NCBI GenBank assembly: GCA_026388515.1
Contig: JAPLJO010000125.1
Location: forward strand, 1 to 36,375
DNA from: Deltaproteobacteria bacterium
GTDB lineage: Bacteria; Desulfobacterota; Syntrophia; Syntrophales; UBA2210
Reading direction: 5' to 3'
Length of the DNA: 36,375 bases
Shown here: positions 9,669-17,110 of the stretch, piece after piece
Layout: each line of letters opens with the position of its first letter
Numbering within the stretch: position 1 is the first letter of the stretch
The notes under the pieces: model-generated
Seen by the model: only the letters and a program-made list of their open reading frames with translations
Told to the model about the DNA's origin: nothing
Databases searched by the model: none
Made by a program: the position numbers and the translations under genes

Positions 9669-10421
9669 ATGCCGTCATTCATAGAAATCCGGGAAGTGAC
9701 AAAACGTTTCGGCGATATCGTGGCGGTGGACAACCTATCCTTCACCGTTGCGGCGGGCGAGATTTTCGGCCTCGTGGGTTCCGACGGCGCGGGAAAGAGC
9801 ACCCTGCTCCGCATGATCGCCACCATGTTTCCGCCGGCATCGGGGGAAATCATCATCAACGGTCTCAACGCGGTCACCCGTCGGCCGGAAGTGAAACTCC
9901 TCATCGGATACATGCCCCAGCGCTTTGGTCTGTACCAGGACCTGACGGTGGACGAAAACATCGAATTTTTCATGGATATCTTCGGTATTTTCGGAGCCGA
10001 GCGCAAGAAACGGAAACAGCGTTTTCTCGAATTCTCCAATCTTCTTCCCTTCCATGACCGTCTCGCGGGAGCCCTCTCGGGCGGGATGAAACAGAAGCTC
10101 GGCCTTGCCTGCGTCCTCGTCCACCATCCCCGGATACTGATTCTCGACGAACCGACGAACGGCGTCGATCCCGTTTCCCGCCGCGAATTCTGGGACATTC
10201 TCCTCCAGATGAAGAAAGACGGCATGACGATTCTGATTTCCACCGCCTATCTCGACGAGGGCGAGCGGTGCGAACGCCTCGCGCTCATGCACGCATCACG
10301 AATCATCGCATCCGGCCCGCCGGAGACGATGCGGGGAGATTACCCGAACCTTGAAGAAGCCATCATCCATCGTATCCAGGACGTGGATGGGAGACCGGCC
10401 AATGACAACTTCAAACTCTGA
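9669..10421 (+). CDS. ABC transporter ATPase, equivalent to the N-terminal half of YbhF
   Basis: Nucleotide-binding subunit of the exporter. Walker A is GSDGAGKST (37-45), the Q-loop lies in MPQRFGLY, the signature LSGGMKQK starts at about 136, and Walker B is ILILDEP (about 156-162). The H-loop reads STAYLDE (about 190), with Ala where the switch histidine normally sits. From memory, the N-terminal half of E. coli YbhF has STSYLDE at this place, so the loss is a family trait, not local decay. At 250 aa it is a single NBD. It is followed, with a 20-bp overlap, by the second NBD, so the usual fused ATPase is here two genes that probably form a heterodimer. Confidence 0.92.
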   Translation: MPSFIEIREVTKRFGDIVAVDNLSFTVAAGEIFGLVGSDGAGKSTLLRMIATMFPPASGEIIINGLNAVTRRPEVKLLIGYMPQRFGLYQDLTVDENIEFFMDIFGIFGAERKKRKQRFLEFSNLLPFHDRLAGALSGGMKQKLGLACVLVHHPRILILDEPTNGVDPVSRREFWDILLQMKKDGMTILISTAYLDEGERCERLALMHASRIIASGPPETMRGDYPNLEEAIIHRIQDVDGRPANDNFKL

Positions 10422-11151
10422 CGCCATCGTTGTCACGGATCTTGAAAAAAGATTCGGCGCCTTTGTCGCCGTCAACAGGATTTCATTTTCCGTGCAGCGG
10501 GGAGAGATTTTCGGCTTCCTCGGACCTAACGGATCGGGAAAGTCCACGACCATCCGGATGCTCTGCGGCATCATGACCCCCACCTCCGGGCGCGGCCTCG
10601 TGGCAGGCCATGACATTGTAGCGGAGCCGGAAAAGGTCAAACAGTCCATCGGGTACATGTCGCAGAAGTTTTCCCTTTACGAAGACATGACGCCCTTTGA
10701 AAATATCCGCTTCTATCTCGGCGTCTACAATATCCCCTCCCGCGAGTGGATGGAGCGCATCAGGTGGATTCTGGAACTCACACAGCTCACTGACGCGCAG
10801 GACCGGCTCACCCGCGACCTTCCATCCGGCTGGCGCCAGCGGCTTGCCCTGGGATGCGCCCTGCTCCATCGGCCGGAGATTCTTTTTCTCGACGAGCCCA
10901 CCTCCGGCGTGGATCCCCTCACGCGGCGCCACTTCTGGCACTTCATCGGCACGCTGGCGGGCGAGGGTGTCACGGTGTTCGTGACCACCCACTATATGGA
11001 CGAGGCACGGAACTGCGGACGAATCGTCATGCTGAACGAGGGAACCATCGTTGCACAGGGAAGCTCCGATGAAATCATCCGGGAAGCCCTCCCCGGGAGC
11101 CCCGGCGCAGACCTGGAGGATGCCTTCGTTGATTTGATGGGGCGGACATGA
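10402..11151 (+). CDS. ABC transporter ATPase, equivalent to the C-terminal half of YbhF
   Basis: Second NBD of the exporter. I chose ATG at 10402, which overlaps the previous gene by 20 bp; ATG at 10387 and an upstream in-frame start at 10351 are possible but lengthen the overlap. Walker A is GPNGSGKST (41-49), the Q-loop region is YMSQKFSLYEDM, Walker B is ILFLDEPTSGVDP (about 160), and the switch histidine is present in TTHYMDEA (about 195). The ABC signature is degenerate, LPSGWRQR in place of LSGGQ. It ends in ATGA, with the stop overlapping the start of the first permease gene, which suggests translational coupling. Confidence 0.92.
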   Translation: MTTSNSDAIVVTDLEKRFGAFVAVNRISFSVQRGEIFGFLGPNGSGKSTTIRMLCGIMTPTSGRGLVAGHDIVAEPEKVKQSIGYMSQKFSLYEDMTPFENIRFYLGVYNIPSREWMERIRWILELTQLTDAQDRLTRDLPSGWRQRLALGCALLHRPEILFLDEPTSGVDPLTRRHFWHFIGTLAGEGVTVFVTTHYMDEARNCGRIVMLNEGTIVAQGSSDEIIREALPGSPGADLEDAFVDLMGRT

Positions 11152-12278
11152 AACTAAAAAACATCCAGGCCATCGCCCGCAAGGAGTTCTACCATATCAT
11201 CAGGGACTTCAGGAGTCTCTATCTCGCCTTCGCCATTCCGCTTATACTGATTCTCCTTTTCGGGTATGCCCTCAGCCTGGATGTCAATAATGTCACGACG
11301 GTGGTCGTTGACTACGACAAAACCGATCTCAGCCGCGACTTCATACGGCACATTGATGCATCACCCTATTTCCAGGTGACCCCTCTCGACGATACACGGG
11401 ACGCCACGGAATACCTTGATCACGGGCGGGCGATGCTGGCGCTCATCATCCCCCCCGGCTGGACGAAGAACCTGCGCGCCGACCGCGATGCCCCCCTCCA
11501 GGTCCTCATCGACGGAAGCGACCCCAATTTTGGAAGCACGACGGCGGGATACATCACGGGACTGGTGGAGCAGTACAATCGTCGCCTGCTTTCGGCGTTT
11601 CTGAACCGCCGCGGCATGGACCAGATACAGCCGCCCGTCGAGGCACGCATACGGGTATGGTTCAATGAAGACCTCGAAAGCACGAATTTTATCATTCCCG
11701 GCATCATCGCCGTCATCATCATGATTGTGGGCGCCATGCTGACGTCGCTCGTCATCGCCCGGGAGTACGAGACCGGTACTATGGAAACGATTCGCTCAAT
11801 CCCCGTCGGCGCGGGAGAGTTTTTTATCGGGAAAGCGCTGCCCTACTTTTTCATCGGCATGACCGACGTGATGGTCGCAGTCCTGATGGGGCAGGTGCTC
11901 TTCGGCGTCATCGTCAAATCAAATTTCTGGCTCCTCGTGCTCGCCGCGTCCATTTATCTCGCCGTGGCACTCAGCCTGGGCCTCATGATATCCGTCCTTA
12001 CCAAATCACTTCTCATCGCAAATGTGGCGGCGGTGCTGACAACGTTTCTTCCATCAATGCTGCTCTCTGATTTTGTGTTTCCCGTCTCAAATATGCCGGA
12101 AGTCCTTCGATTGATCACCTATATCGTGCCGGCCCGGCACTTCATCAACATATTGAACGGGCTCTATCTCCGGAATCTGGGATTCGCCTATCTCTGGCAG
12201 AGCTATCTCATCCTTACGGTCATGTTCCTGATACTGGCAACGGTTACCTTCAGGCTTCTGAAACGAGAGGGGTTGTAA
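11148..12278 (+). CDS. ABC-2 type permease, YbhS/YbhR-like (first of pair)
   Basis: Membrane subunit of the exporter. One N-terminal transmembrane segment (LYLAFAIPLILILLFGYAL), a periplasmic domain of about 150 residues (contains LQVLIDGSDPNFGSTTAGY), then five predicted C-terminal membrane segments, including IIPGIIAVIIMIVGAMLTSL and the ABC-2 family stretch REYETGTMETIRSIPV. 376 aa, normal. The start overlaps the ATPase stop as ATGA. It probably pairs with the next gene as a heterodimer. Confidence 0.93.
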   Translation: MKLKNIQAIARKEFYHIIRDFRSLYLAFAIPLILILLFGYALSLDVNNVTTVVVDYDKTDLSRDFIRHIDASPYFQVTPLDDTRDATEYLDHGRAMLALIIPPGWTKNLRADRDAPLQVLIDGSDPNFGSTTAGYITGLVEQYNRRLLSAFLNRRGMDQIQPPVEARIRVWFNEDLESTNFIIPGIIAVIIMIVGAMLTSLVIAREYETGTMETIRSIPVGAGEFFIGKALPYFFIGMTDVMVAVLMGQVLFGVIVKSNFWLLVLAASIYLAVALSLGLMISVLTKSLLIANVAAVLTTFLPSMLLSDFVFPVSNMPEVLRLITYIVPARHFINILNGLYLRNLGFAYLWQSYLILTVMFLILATVTFRLLKREGL

Positions 12279-12279
12279 G

Positions 12280-13401
12280 ATGGCGTGGCTCCGCGTCAGG
12301 GAACTGGTGAGAAAAGAATTCATCCAGCTCTTCCGGGATAAACGGAACAGGCCCATACTCTTTATCGTTCCCTTCATCCAGCTTCTGATGTTCGGATACA
12401 TACTGACCACCGACGTCCGGACAATCGCCGTTGGTTTTCTTGACCAGTCACGGACGATTGAAAGCAGGATGCTCTATGATGCGCTCAATGCCAACAGCAC
12501 GTTCGATGTCACCTATGTCGCGGGCGATGCCGCGGCGCTCGAAGAGATGCTTCTCAGGCGAAAGATAGACCTTGCCGTCAAGGTGGGGCCCGATTTCAGC
12601 GAGCGCATCCGGAGGGGAGAGACGGCGCCGGTCCAGATTCTCGCCGACGGGACGAGAAGCCACATGTCCTCGGTGATGATCGCCTATACGACGGTCGCGA
12701 TAGAGCAGCTTAACAGGAAGCTGCTACTGGAACTTCACCCCTTCTCGCTTGCCTACGGACGCATCGACGCACGGATCCGTCCCTGGTACAATCCGAACCT
12801 CTACAGCCGGAATTTCTTCGTGCCCGGCATCGTTGCCTTTCTCATCATGATTCTTTCGCTTCTCTTCACGTCCATGGCGATCGTCAAGGAACGGGAAATC
12901 GGCACGATGGAACAGCTCATTGTCACCCCCATAAGGCCCGTCGAGCTTCTCATGGGCAAGACGATTCCCTTCGCGATTATATCGATAGCCCAGATGAGTG
13001 TCGTGACCGCGTTCGGAGTCGTATGGTTCGACGTACCGATCGCAGGCAGCATACCGCTTCTCTTTTTCGCCACCTGTCTCTTCCTCCTGAGCACACTCGC
13101 CATCGGCCTCTTCATTTCAAGCATCTCCGCAACCCAGCAGCAGGCCATGATGACCACCTTTTTCGTCTCCCTTCCCTTCTTCATGCTGAGTGGATTCGTC
13201 TTTCCCATTGCCAATATGCCCAAAGCGATTCAATGGCTCACCTATCTGAACCCGGCGCGATATTTTCTCGTCATCATCAGGGGTATTTTCCTCAAAGGCG
13301 TGGATATACATGTCCTCTGGCCGCAGTGCGTGGCGCTGGCCGCGCTTGGATTCGTACTCTTCGCCGGCGCGGTGAGGAGGTTCAGGAAGAGATTAGACTA
13401 A
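12280..13401 (+). CDS. ABC-2 type permease, YbhR-like (second of pair)
   Basis: Partner permease, starting 1 nt after the previous stop, with GAGAGGGG as ribosome-binding site inside the end of the preceding gene. Same architecture: N-terminal membrane anchor (PILFIVPFIQLLMFGYIL), periplasmic domain (VQILADGTRSHMSSVMIAY), then five membrane segments with KEREIGTMEQLIVTPIRPVE between the first two. 373 aa. Its similarity in layout to the upstream gene points to an old duplication. Confidence 0.93.
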   Translation: MAWLRVRELVRKEFIQLFRDKRNRPILFIVPFIQLLMFGYILTTDVRTIAVGFLDQSRTIESRMLYDALNANSTFDVTYVAGDAAALEEMLLRRKIDLAVKVGPDFSERIRRGETAPVQILADGTRSHMSSVMIAYTTVAIEQLNRKLLLELHPFSLAYGRIDARIRPWYNPNLYSRNFFVPGIVAFLIMILSLLFTSMAIVKEREIGTMEQLIVTPIRPVELLMGKTIPFAIISIAQMSVVTAFGVVWFDVPIAGSIPLLFFATCLFLLSTLAIGLFISSISATQQQAMMTTFFVSLPFFMLSGFVFPIANMPKAIQWLTYLNPARYFLVIIRGIFLKGVDIHVLWPQCVALAALGFVLFAGAVRRFRKRLD

Positions 13402-13423
13402 AATAATCAACAGGGAGGTTCCC

Positions 13424-14164
13424 ATGAAGGTCTACTTCCACGATGATTTCTATGAATCCTATTGTGCCGACCCCGCAGCCGCGCCCGGCCGGATCGAAGC
13501 GGTGGTGCAGGCCCTCCGGGGCAAGGGTGACTTCGTCGACGCAGTACCGGCATCCAGGACGGACATCATTGCATGCCATACCGACCAGCACATCGAACAC
13601 GTACGCCGCCAGGGCCTGTATGAGATAGCCGCTCTCGCGGCAGGCGGCGCCGTCCAGGCGGCTGAAACGGGACTTGCCGAACCCTGCTTCGCTCTCATAC
13701 GGCCGCCGGGTCACCACGCATCGTCCGGAAGCGCCTGGGGTTTCTGCTATTTCAACAACATGGCCATCGCCATCACAAGGCTCAAGCGGGCCGGCAAAAT
13801 CAGTAAGGCCTTTATCCTGGATTTCGATCTTCACTTCGGCGACGGCACGGTCAACATCCTCGGAAAATTTCCCTGGGTGAGTATACTGAATCCCTCGTCG
13901 TCGGACCGTGCGCGCTACCTCAAAGAAGTGGAACGGACACTTCCCGACGACGCCGATATCATCGGCATATCAGCGGGATTCGACAACCACCTCGAAGACT
14001 GGGGCGGGACACTCGCCACGGAGGACTACCGGGAGATGGGAAAGATGGTGCGCGAGGCGAGCGAGCGCAGCGGCGGCGGATGCTTCGCCATCCTCGAAGG
14101 CGGATACAACCACCGCGTCATCGGCCAGAACGCGCGGGCGCTGATCGAAGGAATGGAGACATAA
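13424..14164 (+). CDS. Histone deacetylase family (class II/AcuC/HDAC-like) zinc amidohydrolase
   Basis: Expected to remove acetyl or similar acyl groups from an amine (lysine or polyamine); the substrate here is unknown. The motifs are complete: RPPGHHA (about 93-99), DFDLHFGDGT (about 133-142, Asp and His zinc ligands), GFDNH (about 185, third ligand Asp) and EGGYN (about 225, catalytic Tyr). At 246 aa it is shorter than most relatives (300 or more), and DFDLHF replaces the common DWDVHH. GGGAGG precedes the ATG, and only 22 bp separate it from the permease, so it is probably the last gene of the exporter operon. A functional link to the exporter is inference. Confidence 0.88.
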   Translation: MKVYFHDDFYESYCADPAAAPGRIEAVVQALRGKGDFVDAVPASRTDIIACHTDQHIEHVRRQGLYEIAALAAGGAVQAAETGLAEPCFALIRPPGHHASSGSAWGFCYFNNMAIAITRLKRAGKISKAFILDFDLHFGDGTVNILGKFPWVSILNPSSSDRARYLKEVERTLPDDADIIGISAGFDNHLEDWGGTLATEDYREMGKMVREASERSGGGCFAILEGGYNHRVIGQNARALIEGMET

Positions 14165-14190
14165 TAAAAGAGGGATGGGGCAATACGATT

Positions 14191-14529
14191 TTATGAGGCT
14201 ATGCCGAAATAGACCTGGACCCGGGGATACCGGGCGTCGAGCAGCTTTTCTATCTCTTTCTGCTCCCTCTCATCTTCTATCGGATCGACATCGGTGATAT
14301 CCATTCCATCCCGGCTTTTTCCGCGCCTCCACGAGACCACGTAACCGGGAATCCGGACAAAAATGCATCCCGTCACGCCGCAGCAGGAATTATCCACGCA
14401 TCCTACACCCACCAGACAGAAGACGTCCCTTCCCTGATAGGGAAGCAGCTCCTCGCGCAGAAAGGAATAACTTCCCGAAATGAACCGTACCTCTTCACCC
14501 ATTTCGAAGTGGATGTGTTCCCTGCTCAT
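14191..14529 (-). CDS. Small cysteine-rich hypothetical protein
   Basis: 112 aa, not recognised. A good ribosome-binding site (CCGGAGG, 5 nt before the ATG) supports it being real. The middle holds five cysteines within 18 residues (38, 44, 49, 50, 55; CLVGVGCVDNSCCGVTGC), which could bind metal or form disulfides. The C-terminal half is charged (DEREQKEIEKLLDARYP). No signal peptide or membrane segment is obvious. It points away from mnmE, past the inverted-repeat element, and converges on the HDAC-family gene. Confidence 0.7.
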   Translation of the reverse strand: MSREHIHFEMGEEVRFISGSYSFLREELLPYQGRDVFCLVGVGCVDNSCCGVTGCIFVRIPGYVVSWRRGKSRDGMDITDVDPIEDEREQKEIEKLLDARYPRVQVYFGIAS

Positions 14530-14568
14530 GAGGACCTCCGGTGGTTGAATTGATAGCGAGATGATTCA

Positions 14569-14759
14569 TGCTTGATCACCTCTCTTTTGAGACGTCAATT
14601 ACAGGTGCTTTTTGTCAATAAATCGAGGCACGCGGAGGATGCGCGTTTTCAACTGTCTGAGACCCGACGAAGTCGGGGCGAGTTTTGAAAACGCCCGCAG
14701 CGGGCCGTAGACTTATACAAAAAGCGCCTGGACGACCGAAAAAGAGAGGTGGTCAAGCA
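14569..14759. repeat. MITE-like element with about 45-bp imperfect terminal inverted repeats
   Basis: Left arm 14569-14615 and right arm 14717-14759 are inverted copies (TGCTTGAyCACCTCTCTTTT at the ends, CAGGyGCTTTTTGT at the inner side). Inside is a second inverted pair (GCGTTTTCAA 14643-14652 with TTGAAAACGC 14685-14694) around a hairpin CCCGA/TCGGG at 14663-14677. There is no coding capacity. It starts 18 bp after the mnmE stop and could act as a transcription terminator. Confidence 0.75.
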
Positions 14760-14777
14760 CGCACTGTATGAAATGTA

Positions 14778-16157
14778 TCACTTGCCAACGCAGAAGCGCG
14801 AGAAAATTCTGTCCAGTATCTCTTCCGTTGTCGTCGCCCCCACAATCTCCGCGAGGTTCTCCAGGGCTTCCCTGATATCGACCGCCGGCAGTTCAGGCGA
14901 GAGGCCGTCCCTGAGACCCTCACACGCCCTTTCGAGGGCATCCGCCGTCTTTTCAAGGGCAATCTTATGCCGCAGGTTCGTGATAACGCACCGGGCCGCC
15001 GGAGCACTTTCCGCGCCCGCCGCAACCCTGTAAATTTTTTTCTTCAGTGCGGGAATCCCGTCCCCGAATTTGGCGGATATCGCAAGCGGGTCGCTCCCCG
15101 GCACTGACCGGGAAAGTTCATCCGGGGTCACCACCGCGGGCAGGTCTGATTTATTCAGCGCAAGGATAACGGTTTTTCCGGCGCATCGCGCAATGATGTC
15201 GTGATCCTCTTCAGTCAGCGGCGCACTTCCATCGGTGAGAACGATGACGATATCCGCGGCGGCAACCTTCTCCCAGACGAAGGATATCCCCTCACGCTCG
15301 ATTTCTTCACCGCCCTCCCGGACCCCCGCGGTATCGATAAACTTCACCGGCATGCCTTCGATGGTCACCACTTCTTCGATAAAGTCCCTGGTGGTCCCCG
15401 GAGTGGAGGTGACGATGGCGCGGCGCTGCCCCACCAGCCTGTTCAGGAGGCTCGACTTTCCCACGTTGGGCCTGCCGGCAATGACCACTGAAATACCCTC
15501 CCGCTGGATACTGCCTTCACGAAAGGTGGAGAGCATATCGATGATGCCCGAGCGTACTTCATCGATGCCGCTGACAAGTCCTTCACCATGGTCGGCCGTC
15601 CCGTCCTCTTCGTTAAAATCTATGGACATCTCGATCTCGGCCAGGATGTCGGCGAGCGATGACCGGTACTCTTCGATGACCTTCGATATGCCGCCCCTGA
15701 ACTGAGAAAGGGCGAGTTCCCTTCCGCGCTCCGTCTGCGCCGCAATCAGGTCCATGACGGCTTCGGCACGCACGAGGTCGAGCCGCTCGTTCAGGAATGC
15801 GCGACGGGTGAATTCACCGGAGTCCGCGGAACGCGCCCCCGCCCTCACCGCCTCGCCGAGGATCGCCTCGAGTATGAGCGGACCGCCATGACAGTGGATT
15901 TCCAGCGTGTCCTCGCCGGTATAGGAATGGGGGGCCCTCATGAGAGTGACAAGGACTTCGTCAATCACCGCGCCGGAAGCCGGTGCGATACACTCTCCGT
16001 AATAGAGACGGTGGCTCTCCATGGGGGTGCGATTTTTTTTCGGCTTGAAAAGAAGACGGCAGATGGATTCCGCTGAGGGACCGCTGATCCTCACAATCCC
16101 GATTCCGCCCGCCCCGCGGGGCGTGGCGATGGCGGCTATGGTGTCTTTCTCGACCAC
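14778..16157 (-). CDS. mnmE: tRNA-modifying GTPase MnmE (TrmE)
   Basis: With MnmG it installs the 5-aminomethyl-type group on wobble uridine 34 of several tRNAs. The N-terminal folate-binding domain begins DTIAAIATPRGAGGIGIVRI. The GTPase domain, inserted in the helical domain, has G1 GRPNVGKSS (about 228), G3 DTAG (about 272) and G4 NKSD (about 333). It ends in FCVGK, the family's C-x-G-K tail with the catalytic cysteine. I set the start at GTG 16157, giving 459 aa as in typical MnmE; the frame stays open to a GTG at 16241, with an ATG at 16217, but the extra residues do not resemble the family. No clear ribosome-binding site precedes either start, so the start is uncertain. Last gene of the rpmH cluster. 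Confidence 0.93.
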   Translation of the reverse strand: MVEKDTIAAIATPRGAGGIGIVRISGPSAESICRLLFKPKKNRTPMESHRLYYGECIAPASGAVIDEVLVTLMRAPHSYTGEDTLEIHCHGGPLILEAILGEAVRAGARSADSGEFTRRAFLNERLDLVRAEAVMDLIAAQTERGRELALSQFRGGISKVIEEYRSSLADILAEIEMSIDFNEEDGTADHGEGLVSGIDEVRSGIIDMLSTFREGSIQREGISVVIAGRPNVGKSSLLNRLVGQRRAIVTSTPGTTRDFIEEVVTIEGMPVKFIDTAGVREGGEEIEREGISFVWEKVAAADIVIVLTDGSAPLTEEDHDIIARCAGKTVILALNKSDLPAVVTPDELSRSVPGSDPLAISAKFGDGIPALKKKIYRVAAGAESAPAARCVITNLRHKIALEKTADALERACEGLRDGLSPELPAVDIREALENLAEIVGATTTEEILDRIFSRFCVGK

Positions 16158-16290
16158 GGCAGGTGTACGCGTATGCCTGTGTGATTTGACCGGGAGGACC
16201 GAGCATCGCCGCGCCATGACGCGTAATCCGTCACGCCGCACGGTGAGTTTCCGCTCGCACCCGGCATATTCATGGCATCAGTTTCGATGC

Positions 16291-17091
16291 TCACCTCTTC
16301 TTACCGGGTATGACAATTATTTTTCGGAGAGCCCCTTCACCCCGGCTCTTCGTGATGATGCCCTTTTCGTTCTGGAGTGCCAGATGGACGATTCTGCGAT
16401 CGTGGGCGTTCATGGGATTGAGCGCGATGGGTTTTTTTGTCCGGCGCACCTTCTCTCCCACTTTTTCAGCAAGCGCAACCAGGTTTTTCATCTTTTTGTC
16501 CCGGTAGTTTTCCGTGTCAAGAATGATGCGCTTCAGTTCCCTGCCGTTTCTGCTGACCGCCTTGTTGACGATGTACTGGATGGCGTCAAGGGTCTGGCCG
16601 CCCTTGCCGATGAGAAGCCCGCTGCCGTCACCCTCGATGGTGATGACGATGTACTCCTCGTTGATTTCCACACGGGTCGGAAAATCGAACCCCATCCGTG
16701 TGAGCATCTCCTCGAGGACTTTCTTCGCCTCCGCTCCCAGCTTTTCGTCCTCGGGGCCTGGCGCCGCCGTCTCGCGGGGAGCTTCGGGTTTGACCTTTTC
16801 AGTGACGGGCCTTTCAGTTTTCGGTTTTTCGATCCTTGCCTTCTCGGTCCTTGCCTTCTCCGCCGTCACCGGTTTTTCTTTGACGGCCGCCGTCTCTTCC
16901 TCAAGACTGATGTCGAAGGTAAGAGGGCTCGCGCTGATACGCGCTTTTCTGGAACCAAGACCTAAGATCCCCCGGGAACCTTCGGCGAGTATTTCTATGT
17001 GCAGTTTTTCCCTGGGAACGCTCAATTCGGAACAGGCTTTTTCAATGGCTTCATCGATGGTTTTACCTTCGAATTCCCTTGCATCTTTCAT
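16291..17091 (-). CDS. jag: Jag/KhpB (SpoIIIJ-associated) RNA-binding protein
   Basis: Predicted RNA-binding protein, usually encoded beside yidC. Residues 2-51 form the Jag-N domain (EFEGKTIDEAIEKACSEL, GILGLGSRKARI). Residues 60-118 are a Lys/Glu/Pro-rich linker with repeated EKARxEK-like units. Next comes a KH domain with GLLIGKGGQTLDAIQYI (GKGG loop), then an R3H domain (NAHDRRIVHLALQ, ITKSRGEG). 266 aa, normal for a Gram-negative homologue. ATG with GAGGTG 7 nt upstream. It begins 19 bp after the yidC stop, so it is co-transcribed. Confidence 0.93.
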   Translation of the reverse strand: MKDAREFEGKTIDEAIEKACSELSVPREKLHIEILAEGSRGILGLGSRKARISASPLTFDISLEEETAAVKEKPVTAEKARTEKARIEKPKTERPVTEKVKPEAPRETAAPGPEDEKLGAEAKKVLEEMLTRMGFDFPTRVEINEEYIVITIEGDGSGLLIGKGGQTLDAIQYIVNKAVSRNGRELKRIILDTENYRDKKMKNLVALAEKVGEKVRRTKKPIALNPMNAHDRRIVHLALQNEKGIITKSRGEGALRKIIVIPGKKR

Positions 17092-17110
17092 GGCACTACA
17101 CCTCGTCGTA

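Noticed and set aside
9467-10243. Minus-strand open frame of 258 codons
   Set aside because: Antisense to the first ABC ATPase, which has all its motifs on the plus strand.
16021-16965. Plus-strand open frame of 314 codons
   Set aside because: Antisense to jag and the start of mnmE, both of which are clear from motifs.
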